A DNA stretch of 64,000 nucleotides, taken from JAFEDN01 sp963844565 (lineage in GTDB: Bacteria > Pseudomonadota > Gammaproteobacteria > Coxiellales > Coxiellaceae). Under the pieces are notes generated by a model, which did no database searches, was not told where the DNA came from, and saw nothing but the letters and a program-made list of their open reading frames with translations. Shown piece after piece: positions 33,425 to 42,246 of this stretch. Numbering within the stretch: the stretch's first letter is position 1; every line of letters begins with the position of its first letter. Both the position numbers and the translations under genes were made by a program. The stretch spans positions 434,001 through 498,000 of the forward strand of contig CAWJON010000002.1 in the NCBI GenBank assembly GCA_963844565.1, given 5' to 3'.

Positions 33425-35005
33425 ATGCACGCCATGAACCATTTAAACAACACTGCCCAGTGGCAAAATTTACAAAAACACCAGCGCGAAATTGCCAATA
33501 TTCCCATGCGGGATTGGTTTGCTGAGAATGCAAATCGCTTTCAACAATTTTCGTTGGAGGCTGTGGGAATGCTTTTGGATTTTTCCAAAAATCGCATCAC
33601 TTCAACCACATTGGATTTACTTTATCAGCTCGCAGAAAAGTGTCAACTCCAAAAATTCATAACGGCTTTGCTCGCGGGGGATATGGTTAACCTGAGTGAG
33701 AAAAGGCCCGCTTTACATACCGCCCTGCGCTATGGCGGCACACAGCCAATTTATGTTGATGGCCAGGACGTGTTGCCCGCCGTACGTGCAACTTTGGCGA
33801 GTATGGCCGATATCGTGGATAAAATTCGTCAGTCCCGCTATTTAGGCTTTAGCGGCCAGCCCGTAGATACGCTAGTTCACATTGGAATCGGAGGCTCAGA
33901 TTTAGGACAATTAATGGTTTTTAATGGTTTGGAAGATTATGTTAGCAAAAAATTGCAGTACCATTTTTTTTCCTATCAAGACGCGGAGTATGTACAAAAA
34001 ACTCTAGCCAATTTAAACCCCGCAACAACCTTAATTATCGTCGCTTCTAAATCTTTTAATACCACAGAAACTTTAGCCAACGCCAGTATCGCCAAAGAAT
34101 GGCTACAAAAGGCATCCGCCAAAGCGGTGGCTTTGCAGATGATTGCAGTTACCTCAAAAACTGAACGAGCAATTGAATTTGGTATTGCAGCTGAAAAAGT
34201 CTTGCCGGTCTGGGATTGGGTTGGCGGCCGTTACTCGGTCTGGTCTGCCATGAGTTTAATCGTGGCGGCTGCGGTCGGTATGGAAAATTTTAATGATTTC
34301 TTAGGCGGCGGTTACGCGATGGATCAACATTTTGCTAATGCTGACCTAAAACAGAACTTGCCGGTTTTATTAGGCCTTTTGGATGTCTGGTACAATAATT
34401 TTTTTAATGCTTCGACACATGCCGTTATTCCTTATGGCAGAAAAATGCGTCTGTTGTCAGATCATTTACAACAAGTTTATATGGAAAGTTTGGGTAAACG
34501 AGTAAACCAAGAGGGTCAACCCGTAAATATTGAGACAGGATTTATTATTTGGGGTGGCGCAGGTTCCAACACCCAACATAGTTTCCATCAACTGTTGATG
34601 CAAGGCACACGGTTGGTTCCAATTGATTTTATTGTCCCACTCGACAACCTGCCGTTGGCAGCAAATTGTTTTGCTCAAAGCCAAGTGCTCATGATGGGAT
34701 TTGATCACTCGCAACCTGAAAAAGTAATTCCAGGTAATAATCCCAGCCATACATTTCTTCTTCCTAAAGTAACACCTTTTGCCTTAGGTGCATTATTGGC
34801 TATGTACGAGCACCGGGTCTACGTAAACAGTGTGATTTGGGGAATTGATGCGTTTGACCAGTGGGGAGTTGAACGCGGCAAACTGATTGCCCAACAGATT
34901 TTTTCGGATTTACAAGCAAGCACACCAAAAAATAAATATGACAGCTCGACAGCTGGACTCATGCAATGGACTGGGCAGCATCAAATCCAGGAGTCTCATG
35001 GTTAA
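33425..35005 (+). CDS. pgi: Glucose-6-phosphate isomerase
   Basis: A 526-aa cytosolic enzyme interconverting glucose-6-phosphate and fructose-6-phosphate. Signatures: VHIGIGGSDLGQLM (sugar-phosphate loop), SKSFNTTETLANA, VWDWVGGRYSVWSAMSL, the catalytic Glu region (WGGAGSNTQHSFHQLL) and WGIDAFDQWGVERGK near the C-terminus. AAGGTGG precedes ATG 33425; a second ATG three codons later is also possible. The stop overlaps galU by eight bases, so sugar phosphate supply for UDP-glucose is coordinated. Divergent from the metal importer. Confidence 0.95.
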   Translation: MHAMNHLNNTAQWQNLQKHQREIANIPMRDWFAENANRFQQFSLEAVGMLLDFSKNRITSTTLDLLYQLAEKCQLQKFITALLAGDMVNLSEKRPALHTALRYGGTQPIYVDGQDVLPAVRATLASMADIVDKIRQSRYLGFSGQPVDTLVHIGIGGSDLGQLMVFNGLEDYVSKKLQYHFFSYQDAEYVQKTLANLNPATTLIIVASKSFNTTETLANASIAKEWLQKASAKAVALQMIAVTSKTERAIEFGIAAEKVLPVWDWVGGRYSVWSAMSLIVAAAVGMENFNDFLGGGYAMDQHFANADLKQNLPVLLGLLDVWYNNFFNASTHAVIPYGRKMRLLSDHLQQVYMESLGKRVNQEGQPVNIETGFIIWGGAGSNTQHSFHQLLMQGTRLVPIDFIVPLDNLPLAANCFAQSQVLMMGFDHSQPEKVIPGNNPSHTFLLPKVTPFALGALLAMYEHRVYVNSVIWGIDAFDQWGVERGKLIAQQIFSDLQASTPKNKYDSSTAGLMQWTGQHQIQESHG

Positions 35006-35891
35006 GCCGATCAAAACAGCGGTTCTTCCCGTAGCCGGTTTAGGCACACGTTTTTTACCCATCACCAAATCAGGCCCGAAGGAAATGCTTCCTATCGTCG
35101 ATAAGCCTTTGGTGCAATATGTCGTTGAGGAAGCTTTAGCGGCGGGGATAGAGCAGTTTGTGTTTATTACCAGTAATAATAAGTATGCGATCGAAGATTA
35201 TTTTGATCGGCACTATGAATTTGAGAGCCGCTTAGAGCAACAAGGCAAATTTGCTGAACTCGATTTGATAAAAAATATTATCCCAGATTACGTCAGTGTT
35301 GTTTATATCCGTCAGTCTAATCCTCGTGGATTAGGTGATGCAGTTTTGCAGGCTAAACAAGTGATTGGCGATCAGCCCTTTGCGGTCCTTTTAGCCGATG
35401 ACATTATCGATTCACCACCAAACGGCTGCTTGAATGCTATGATGCAAGCTTATTCAGAAGATCCTTGTAGCATCATTGCCATTGAATCCGTACCCCCTAA
35501 AGACACTGACCAATATGGCATTGTCGATTTAAATTCACCGGTAAAGAAAAAGGTTGGGAATCTAATCAAAAGCATTGTGGAAAAACCTAAGCCGGCAGAA
35601 GCTCTTTCACATTGGGGTGTGGTGGGTCGTTATATATTAACCCCGCAAATTTTCCCCTTGTTAGAAAAAATATCAGCTGGGTTTAATGACGAAGTGCAGT
35701 TAACGGATGCCATTGCGCAGTTAATACAAAAAGAGCCAGTCAAAGCATTTCCTTTTGAAGGAAAACGTTATGATTGTGGCAACAAACTAGGTTTTTTAGA
35801 GGCAACCATTGTGTTTGCCCTACGCCGACCTGACCTCGGCCCCGCTTTACGCCATCGTTTGCATGAACTTCTGAGCCCCGAATTGGTTTAA
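34998..35891 (+). CDS. galU: UTP-glucose-1-phosphate uridylyltransferase
   Basis: A 297-aa enzyme making UDP-glucose for envelope polysaccharide. The nucleotide-binding start is AVLPVAGLGTRFLPITKSGP followed by KEMLP; further motifs are NPRGLGDAVLQAK, VLLADDI and IVEKPKP, plus the C-terminal FEGKRYDCGNKLGFLEA. ATG 34998 has AGGAG five bases upstream and gives the normal N-terminus; a longer open frame from 34887 is just overlap with pgi. Confidence 0.95.
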   Translation: MVKPIKTAVLPVAGLGTRFLPITKSGPKEMLPIVDKPLVQYVVEEALAAGIEQFVFITSNNKYAIEDYFDRHYEFESRLEQQGKFAELDLIKNIIPDYVSVVYIRQSNPRGLGDAVLQAKQVIGDQPFAVLLADDIIDSPPNGCLNAMMQAYSEDPCSIIAIESVPPKDTDQYGIVDLNSPVKKKVGNLIKSIVEKPKPAEALSHWGVVGRYILTPQIFPLLEKISAGFNDEVQLTDAIAQLIQKEPVKAFPFEGKRYDCGNKLGFLEATIVFALRRPDLGPALRHRLHELLSPELV

Positions 35892-35925
35892 AAACTTGAT
35901 GCTATACAAAGCACAATATGAGAGC

Positions 35926-36023
35926 TATAATCGCGGCCTTAACCTGTATTACTTATGATTTCTGTCAATGACAGCGGATATTGTAAAGAAACAGACAGAC
36001 TAACTAAAAATGAGGGTAAACTT
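35926..36023 (+). promoter_or_regulatory. rpsO promoter -10 and leader
   Basis: TATAAT at 35926-35931 without a clear -35, then a leader of about 85 bases with a small CTGTC/GACAG hairpin (about 35960-35975) and GAGGG before the rpsO ATG. A long leader is consistent with S15 autoregulation, but the structure is not resolved by eye. Confidence 0.4.
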
Positions 36024-36293
36024 ATGTCATTAAACGTTGCAGAAAAAACCAAAATTATTGAAGAATATCAAAGTGCACCCAGAGACACTGGCTCTCCAGA
36101 AGTGCAAGTTGCTTTATTAACGGCCCGAATTAAAAGTCTAACCAACCATTTTAGTACGCATAAACATGACTATCATTCTCGACGAGGCCTTTTGCGTTTA
36201 GTCAGTTTACGCCGCACCTTATTAGATTATGTGAAGCGCAAAGATTTATCCCGTTATCGTAAACTGATACAAAGTTTAGGTCTTCGCGGCTAA
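36024..36293 (+). CDS. rpsO: 30S ribosomal protein S15
   Basis: An 89-aa ribosomal protein, exactly the usual size, starting MSLNVAEKTKIIEEYQ. The rRNA-binding residues are in DTGSPEVQVALLTARI, and HKHDYHSRRGLLRLVSLRRT, LLDYVKRKD follow. It binds 16S rRNA early in 30S assembly. The open frame extends 23 codons upstream but the GAGGG-preceded ATG at 36024 gives the family N-terminus. Linked to pnp as in most proteobacteria. Confidence 0.97.
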   Translation: MSLNVAEKTKIIEEYQSAPRDTGSPEVQVALLTARIKSLTNHFSTHKHDYHSRRGLLRLVSLRRTLLDYVKRKDLSRYRKLIQSLGLRG

Positions 36294-36328
36294 ACAGAAT
36301 TCAACAAAAATCATTAGGAAATTAACAA

Positions 36329-38425
36329 GTGAAAGTAGTAACTAAGAAATTCAAGTTCGGTGATCACACCGTAACACTCGAAACCGGCCGTATAGCTAGA
36401 CAAGCAGACGGTGCAGTTTTAATCAGCATGGATGACACGGTTTTGTTGGTCACTGCGGTTGCCAAAAAGGGACCAAATGTAGGTGGTGATTTTTTACCAC
36501 TGACCTGTAATTATCAAGAAAAAAGTTATGCGATTGGTCGTGTTCCCGGCGGATATTTTAAACGCGAAGGACGGCCAACTGAAAAAGAAACTTTAATTTC
36601 CCGATTAATTGACCGACCACTTCGTCCTCTATTTGCCGAAGGTTTTACCAACGAAGTTCAAGTGGTGGCGACTGTTATGTCAGTGGATCCGCATGAACCA
36701 ACCGATATTCCAGCAATCTTAGGCGCCGCTGCTGCTTTGGGTTTATCTGGCGTGCCATTTAAAGGCCCGGTGGGCGCAGCTCGCGTGGGTTATAAAGATG
36801 GCGCTTACCTGTTAAATCCTTCCTTTGCTGAGTTGGAACAATCCCAATTGAATTTAGTCGTCGCTGGCACACAAGAAGCCGTGATCATGGTTGAGTCAGA
36901 AGCCGATCAATTATCTGAGCAAATCATGCTCGGTGCGGTAATGTATGGCCACGAACAAATGCAAACCGCTATTCGTGCTATCCAAGAATTCGTGGACGAA
37001 GCGGGTGCTAAGGCCTGGACTTGGGAACCTCCCGCCAAGGATGAAGCGCTTGAGACTCAAGTCGCGAATTTGATAAAAGAACCGTTGGAAGCCGCTTATC
37101 GCATTCAAGAAAAAGGTGCGCGCCAAAATCGATTGGCCGCTATTCGTACTGAAGCGTTGGCCAAATTAACTGACTCTTCCAAAGCGGATAGTCCTCCGGC
37201 TTGGCGAATTTCTCATATCATCGAGAACTTAGAAGCAACTATCGTGCGTCAACGTATTCTAAATGGCGAGCGCCGAATTGACGGCCGCGATACCGTTACC
37301 GTTAGGCCAATTGTGGTTGAAACCTCCATTTTACCCCGTACTCACGGCTCGGCATTATTCACCCGCGGTGAAACACAAGCATTGGTAATTTCTACTTTGG
37401 GAACAGAACGTGATGCCCAAACTTTGGATGATTTAGAAGGTGATCGCAAAGAAACCTTTATTTTTCACTACAATTTCCCTCCCTATTGCGTGGGCGAAAT
37501 TGGCATGATGAGTGGCCCTAAGCGACGTGAGATTGGTCACGGTCGATTGGCGCGACGTGCTTTAGTAGCCGTAATACCTTCGATGGATGTTTTCCCTTAT
37601 GTTATTCGAGTGGTTTCTGAAGTTACCGAATCCAATGGCTCTAGCTCTATGGCCAGCGTATGTGGCAGCAGTTTAGCTTTAATGGATGCGGGTGTCCCGA
37701 TTAAAGCGCCAGTGGCGGGTATTGCCATGGGCTTAATTAAAGAAGGCAATAAGTTCGCTGTCTTAACCGATATTTTGGGCGATGAAGACCATCTTGGCGA
37801 TATGGATTTTAAAGTGGCCGGCACTCTTTTTGGTGTGACTGCTTTACAAATGGATATCAAAATTATGGGTATCACCCGTGAAATTATGGAACGGGCGTTA
37901 GAACAAGCGCGTCAAGGCCGGATGCATATATTGGAAATTATGAACAAAACTATTACTCAGCCTCGTTCAGAATTATCCCCTTATGCACCACGTATCACCA
38001 CCATAAAAATTCATCCGGACAAAGTGCGTGAAGTGATCGGCAAAGGTGGTGTAACCATTCGCAGCTTAACTGAATCGACCGGCACCACCATCGACATTAG
38101 TGACGATGGCGTCATTAAAATTGCTTCCACCAATGCAGACAGTGGTAGGGAAGTTCTACGACGTATTGAAGAAATTACGGCTGAAGCTGAAGTGGGTAAG
38201 ACTTACCAAGGCACCGTGGTTAAATTGGCTGATTTTGGCGCCTTTGTGGAAATTTTGCCAGGACGCCAAGGCTTGCTGCATATTTCGCAGATTTCCCAAG
38301 AGCATGTCAATGATGTCCGTGATTATTTATCTGAAGGGCAAGCAGTGCGTGTGAAAGTCATTGAAGTTGATCGTCAGAATCGAATCCGTTTGAGCATGAA
38401 GGAGATTATCGCTGATACGCAATGA
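36329..38425 (+). CDS. pnp: Polyribonucleotide nucleotidyltransferase (PNPase)
   Basis: A 698-aa phosphorolytic 3'-5' exoribonuclease and degradosome component. Two RNase PH-like domains are present; the second has EIGMMSGPKRREIGHGRLARRAL and the catalytic region FKVAGT. A KH domain follows (KVREVIGKGGVTIRSLTE, about 560-620) and an S1 domain (GKTYQGTVVKLADFGAFVEI, about 625-695). GTG start with AGGAA nine bases upstream. The last codons overlap the inferred CTG start of the next gene. Confidence 0.96.
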   Translation: MKVVTKKFKFGDHTVTLETGRIARQADGAVLISMDDTVLLVTAVAKKGPNVGGDFLPLTCNYQEKSYAIGRVPGGYFKREGRPTEKETLISRLIDRPLRPLFAEGFTNEVQVVATVMSVDPHEPTDIPAILGAAAALGLSGVPFKGPVGAARVGYKDGAYLLNPSFAELEQSQLNLVVAGTQEAVIMVESEADQLSEQIMLGAVMYGHEQMQTAIRAIQEFVDEAGAKAWTWEPPAKDEALETQVANLIKEPLEAAYRIQEKGARQNRLAAIRTEALAKLTDSSKADSPPAWRISHIIENLEATIVRQRILNGERRIDGRDTVTVRPIVVETSILPRTHGSALFTRGETQALVISTLGTERDAQTLDDLEGDRKETFIFHYNFPPYCVGEIGMMSGPKRREIGHGRLARRALVAVIPSMDVFPYVIRVVSEVTESNGSSSMASVCGSSLALMDAGVPIKAPVAGIAMGLIKEGNKFAVLTDILGDEDHLGDMDFKVAGTLFGVTALQMDIKIMGITREIMERALEQARQGRMHILEIMNKTITQPRSELSPYAPRITTIKIHPDKVREVIGKGGVTIRSLTESTGTTIDISDDGVIKIASTNADSGREVLRRIEEITAEAEVGKTYQGTVVKLADFGAFVEILPGRQGLLHISQISQEHVNDVRDYLSEGQAVRVKVIEVDRQNRIRLSMKEIIADTQ

Positions 38426-39074
38426 GGATGTCATTTTACTCCATGGCCTGAGTCGAACTCGGGCCATTATGCTGCGAATGGCGGAGAAATTAACCGCCGA
38501 GGGATACCAAGTTATCAATCTAAGTTACCCCTCAACCTCTTATCCAATAGAATCCCTAGTCGATATAGTCGCCAAAGAAATCTTTGAACTTTGCCCTTTT
38601 GACCCCAATCGAAAATTACACTTTGTTGCCCATTCCATGGGCGCGATTGTGCTCCATGAATTAATCAAAAAATACCGTCCACAAAATCTAGGCCGAGTGG
38701 TGGCTTTGGGCCCGCCTTATCGCGGGACTCCTATTATTGACCGACTGAGAAACTTTTGGTTATATCTAAAATATAACGGTCCAGCCGCCTTACAATTGGG
38801 CACCGACGGCTTTGGCATTTACCACCAATTGGGAAAAGCCAACTACGATTTGGGGATCATCGCTGGCGATAAATGGCTTTTTTTCGACTGGTTTTTCGCT
38901 AAGTTTTGGTTGCCATCCCCCAACGATGGCAAAGTAGCCGTATCTAGCACCTATATTGATGGCTATAAAGACCACATTATTCTTCCCGTTGATCACGCAT
39001 TTATGGCCAAAAATCCGCTGGCTATTCAACAAACCCTCCACTTCCTAGAGCAAGGCGCCTTCCAAAGGCACTAA
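38412..39074 (+). CDS. Alpha/beta hydrolase (lipase/acyltransferase-like), probable CTG start inside pnp
   Basis: About 220 aa. Starting at the first ATG (38469) would remove the first core strand and the oxyanion motif. Extending the frame upstream restores DVILLHGLSRTRAI, the expected start of the fold with His11-Gly12. The frame is open back to a TGA inside pnp with no ATG, GTG or TTG. CTG 38412 has AAGGAG eight bases upstream and is the best initiator. The nucleophile is Ser75 in VAHSMGA, and the general acid/base residues are probably Asp in STYIDG and His in PVDHAFM. It resembles PGAP1/lipase-class hydrolases. Translation is coupled to pnp by a 14-base overlap. Confidence 0.8.
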   Translation: MIRNEDVILLHGLSRTRAIMLRMAEKLTAEGYQVINLSYPSTSYPIESLVDIVAKEIFELCPFDPNRKLHFVAHSMGAIVLHELIKKYRPQNLGRVVALGPPYRGTPIIDRLRNFWLYLKYNGPAALQLGTDGFGIYHQLGKANYDLGIIAGDKWLFFDWFFAKFWLPSPNDGKVAVSSTYIDGYKDHIILPVDHAFMAKNPLAIQQTLHFLEQGAFQRH

Positions 39075-39252
39075 AAAACAAAACACTTTCCAAAAAGACA
39101 AAATTTAATATTTCTTTAATATTTTCATGCGGATATCGAAGAAATTATTAACAAATTATGAAGAAAATTCTATTTTTCTCGGAAAAAGCTAATATTTGTT
39201 TAATAATCATTTGATAAAATAATAAAAAATGAAAAAGAATATTGAGGTAGAT

Positions 39253-41322
39253 ATGAAAATAGAATTAGAAGTGCAAGAGAAAGCTTTAAGGCAAAAAGAA
39301 CAAGATTTACATGAAGATTTACGGAAGTTAAACGAATCCTTAGAGGATAGGGACCACCAATTAAGAGACGGAGAAGGAATACGTAGTTTTGAGCGTGGTG
39401 CTGTAAGAGTAAATATGTTTGGGGAAGACGGCGAATTGTCAGCGGACATTCAGGCTAAAAAATTTATTCTATTATCGGAAAAAGAAAAGCCCACTCTTTC
39501 ACGAGAAGAGATTCAAGATATTGAAAATGACATTATTACATTAAGATCTAAAATTCAAAAGAATGAAGGACTAAGGCAGAAAGGGAAAGCAAAAACAAAT
39601 AGGAAATTTAAATCCGCAACTAGCAAATTTGAAGCTGAAATTGTAAAAAAAGAAAAGAGTTTGTTAAAAATTCAAGAAGAACTTCGTCAAATAAGAAATA
39701 AAATTAAAAATATAAACGAAGCAAAAGATCCAGAAGGTTATACATATCAAACCCATATTGAAGCCCAGAATTCAGCTAACACAACTTTCTTGACTAGAAC
39801 CCAGTATTGGGATCAATGGGTTCAAGATGCTATAGGGAAAATTAATCGTACAAATAATACAGAGGCGCTTGAGTGGGTTTATCGATCCGAGCTTGAAGAA
39901 GCCAGCAGTAATACTACTTTAAGATATCACGGTCCAATCCCTCAACAACACAAGTCCGTATTAAAATCCGCTATGGGAAATTGGCTTGAAAAAATTAAAG
40001 TTATGGAAACAGCAAATGCAAATATTAGTAGGGTTCTAAATCAATTTAAAGATAATTTAAGTCAGCTGAATGATGTGGTGAAAGTCAGCGAGTTGGTTAG
40101 TAAAAGTCAAAATTCTATAGCTAAAACGGTAATAAGTAAATATTCTAAAAACGAAACTCCTCAAGTTAATGCCGAAATTGCGCGCTATAAAAAATGGATG
40201 ATTCAACAAGCTAAAACAAAAATTGAAGAAATAAATAAGACTAAAAATGAAGAAAAAAGAATAGAGGCAAAAAGTTCTAATCTAAATCCTTCGGCTCCAC
40301 AGAGTAAAGTTGTATTAGATAAAAAAGATCCAGTTGATAGTGTTTATAGAAAAAATACGTCTAAAAAAACTGTTGAGGCTCTAGCAAGTGCTATCAACAA
40401 GATTGAAAGCAGCAGTGAATTACAATCATTTGTTTCTGCGCAAAAAGAAACTATAGATTCGTTGGCTAGTCAACATAAGTTTATTGTGGAAAACGTATTG
40501 GAGATGAGAGGGAAGAGAATTAAAAAAATAGAAGAATCTGCTTCTGCTCGAAGGATAGCCGGAAACGAATCTAACTCAGGATCGCTTTTTGAGTGGATTG
40601 CTCGTAAGTTTAGTTTGCTTACCTTTTTCCCTGTAGGAAGCCCAACTGCTGGACGTCCGTCAGTTAGACCAGCAAAGGCTGCCGAAGCTAAAAACAGACA
40701 GCCGGCTTCCAATGCTTTATCTTCAGCCGTGGAAGCAAACAATACTGAGCAAGTTAAAACACTATTAGAAACGATGAGTGTTAATACTATAGATAAAATG
40801 GGCTCTACTGCTTTACATTGGGCGGTACAACATCAAAAAGAAGGAATGGTGAGATTATTGTTGGAAAATAAGGCGGATCCGTTTCTTAAGGATAGAAATG
40901 GGTTTACTCCTAAAGCATTGCATAAAAAGCTTGGGAATTATCCTCAAATAAAGAGATTACTGGAAAAAGCAGAAAAGGCTTCTGAACCAGCTCTTGATGC
41001 AAAACATCAAGTTCCAAAAGATACGCAGCAAATGCCTACTCAATTGCTAGTGTCAAAAAGGACTGATGAGTCTCCAGGTATCTTAAAAAGACTGAGGACT
41101 TTGACTGATATAGGTCCTGAAAAATCAAAAAGAAACGGTGTGCCTTCTTCCAGGACCTTTACAAATGGTCAGCGAACTCAGAGGCTGAGATTTTCTGACA
41201 ATCCTATTGGTTTGCTAGTTGGAGCTGGAGCTGGGCAACGTCGTAAGGGATCTATAGATCTGACTTTACCAAAAGTTACTGGACCTGCGGTTACATCTTC
41301 ATCATCCTCCTTTTCTCGTTGA
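39253..41322 (+). CDS. Coiled-coil and ankyrin-repeat protein (candidate effector)
   Basis: A 689-aa protein. ATG 39253 has GAGG five bases upstream; an ATG eight codons earlier has no ribosome site. Residues 1-160 and about 255-330 are strongly charged heptad coiled coil. Residues about 487-575 hold at least two ankyrin repeats (NALSSAVEANNTEQVKTLLE; DKMGSTALHWAVQHQKEGM, then VRLLLENKADPFLKDRNGFT), followed by a disordered basic tail ending in a Ser run. No signal peptide or membrane segment. Ankyrin plus coiled coil without enzymatic domain is a common layout of Legionella and Coxiella secreted proteins, so host-directed binding is plausible, not shown. Unrelated in sequence to the OTU protein. 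Confidence 0.75.
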   Translation: MKIELEVQEKALRQKEQDLHEDLRKLNESLEDRDHQLRDGEGIRSFERGAVRVNMFGEDGELSADIQAKKFILLSEKEKPTLSREEIQDIENDIITLRSKIQKNEGLRQKGKAKTNRKFKSATSKFEAEIVKKEKSLLKIQEELRQIRNKIKNINEAKDPEGYTYQTHIEAQNSANTTFLTRTQYWDQWVQDAIGKINRTNNTEALEWVYRSELEEASSNTTLRYHGPIPQQHKSVLKSAMGNWLEKIKVMETANANISRVLNQFKDNLSQLNDVVKVSELVSKSQNSIAKTVISKYSKNETPQVNAEIARYKKWMIQQAKTKIEEINKTKNEEKRIEAKSSNLNPSAPQSKVVLDKKDPVDSVYRKNTSKKTVEALASAINKIESSSELQSFVSAQKETIDSLASQHKFIVENVLEMRGKRIKKIEESASARRIAGNESNSGSLFEWIARKFSLLTFFPVGSPTAGRPSVRPAKAAEAKNRQPASNALSSAVEANNTEQVKTLLETMSVNTIDKMGSTALHWAVQHQKEGMVRLLLENKADPFLKDRNGFTPKALHKKLGNYPQIKRLLEKAEKASEPALDAKHQVPKDTQQMPTQLLVSKRTDESPGILKRLRTLTDIGPEKSKRNGVPSSRTFTNGQRTQRLRFSDNPIGLLVGAGAGQRRKGSIDLTLPKVTGPAVTSSSSSFSR

Positions 41323-41345
41323 GGAGAGATTCTTAAAATCTTTAA

Positions 41346-41372
41346 CAGCTGCTTAGCAATAATAAGCAGCTG
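41346..41372. terminator. Hairpin after the ankyrin-protein gene
   Basis: Perfect 10-bp stem (41346-41355 with 41363-41372, CAGCTGCTTA) and seven-base loop, 24 bases after the stop codon. No T-run follows, so termination would be weak. Confidence 0.45.
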
Positions 41373-41481
41373 AACCACCTGGTCTGCCATGAATGGCATA
41401 CGCATACCCAACGACTTTCGATTCTGTTGCTAAATTCACAGTATTGCCATTGCTTTTGACGGGATTTATTATCAGTTTTTC
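41353..41481 (-). pseudogene. Possible 3' remnant of an unidentified gene
   Basis: A 42-codon minus-strand open frame from a TGA to a TAA at 41353, without ATG. Its translation is protein-like (INPVKSNGNTVNLATES, then KVVGYAYAIHGRPGG and a final Cys). It lies in a 250-base gap and has no ribosome site. It may be the tail of a lost gene or chance. Confidence 0.25.
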
Positions 41482-41540
41482 TCAATATAGTGGCTCTATC
41501 AACGAGCTTCTAGAATTGATATTGTTTTATAGCTCTTTTG

Positions 41541-41561
41541 GTATATACTTATTGTATATAC
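41541..41561 (+). promoter_or_regulatory. Operator and -10 of the VapBC-type pair
   Basis: Two GTATATAC palindromes (41541-41548 and 41554-41561) five bases apart; the first contains TATACT, a likely -10 with TTGTTT sixteen bases upstream. Antitoxin binding would cover the promoter. Confidence 0.62.
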
Positions 41562-41576
41562 ATCTAAAGAGGGTTT

Positions 41577-41804
41577 ATGCAAATTACGAAAGTATTTAAA
41601 TCTGGCAATTCACAGGCAGTGCGGTTACCAAAGGAGTTCCAGGTAAAAAGCGATAGAGTAGAAATTTTTCGAAGGAAAGGAGAAATAGTGATTCGAGAAA
41701 TACCTGAAAACCTAGAAAAAGCCTTTAATCTGTTTACAGAACTTCCAGAAGATTTTTTTGAAGAAGGCAGAATCGATGAGCCACCTCAAGAGAGGGATTT
41801 TTAA
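41577..41804 (+). CDS. vapB: VapB-type antitoxin (AbrB fold)
   Basis: A 75-aa antitoxin: MQITKVFKSGNSQAVRLPKE is the classic VapB swapped-hairpin DNA-binding start, and the acidic C-terminus (LPEDFFEEGRIDEPP) is the toxin-blocking part. It sits 15 bases after the double GTATATAC operator and three bases before the toxin gene. Confidence 0.92.
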   Translation: MQITKVFKSGNSQAVRLPKEFQVKSDRVEIFRRKGEIVIREIPENLEKAFNLFTELPEDFFEEGRIDEPPQERDF

Positions 41805-41807
41805 TTT

Positions 41808-42215
41808 ATGGCTTTAAATTACTTATTAGATACCAATATTTGTATTTATATAGCCAAACAAAAACCATTGAGTGTTTTGAATAAATTCAAAAAGTTGGAG
41901 GTCGGTGATGTGGCCATGTCAATGGTAACTTATGGAGAGCTATATTATGGAGCTTCAAAAAGTCATCAGTCGGAAAAAGCATTAGATATTTTAGAAAACT
42001 TAGTCAGTTTGATTCCAGCATTACCCATACCTGTTCAAGCGGGAAAATTTTATGGAGAAATTCGTTGTGTTCTAGAAAGAAAAGGAAGAGCGGTTGGTAA
42101 TAATGATCTTTGGATTGCAGCACACGCCTTAGCTTTAGATGTAACGATTGTCACCAATAACAGGAAAGAATTTTTAAGGATAGACAAACTTAAAGTAGAA
42201 AATTGGGTTGATTAG
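41808..42215 (+). CDS. vapC: VapC-type PIN-domain ribonuclease toxin
   Basis: A 135-aa PIN toxin with acidic residues in order: LLDTNICIYIAK (Asp), VTYGELYYGA (Glu), and GNNDLWIAAHAL (Asp), with a final TNNRKEF. This is the classical VapC type that cleaves initiator tRNA or rRNA in other bacteria. It follows its antitoxin by three bases. Convergent with another PIN/antitoxin pair 31 bases away. Confidence 0.93.
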   Translation: MALNYLLDTNICIYIAKQKPLSVLNKFKKLEVGDVAMSMVTYGELYYGASKSHQSEKALDILENLVSLIPALPIPVQAGKFYGEIRCVLERKGRAVGNNDLWIAAHALALDVTIVTNNRKEFLRIDKLKVENWVD

Positions 42216-42246
42216 GGCGGTAGATGCCTGATACCAATGGCGCTCA

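Noticed and set aside
38469..39074. Hydrolase starting at ATG 38469
   Set aside because: It would lack the first strand and the HG oxyanion motif that are encoded in frame just upstream.
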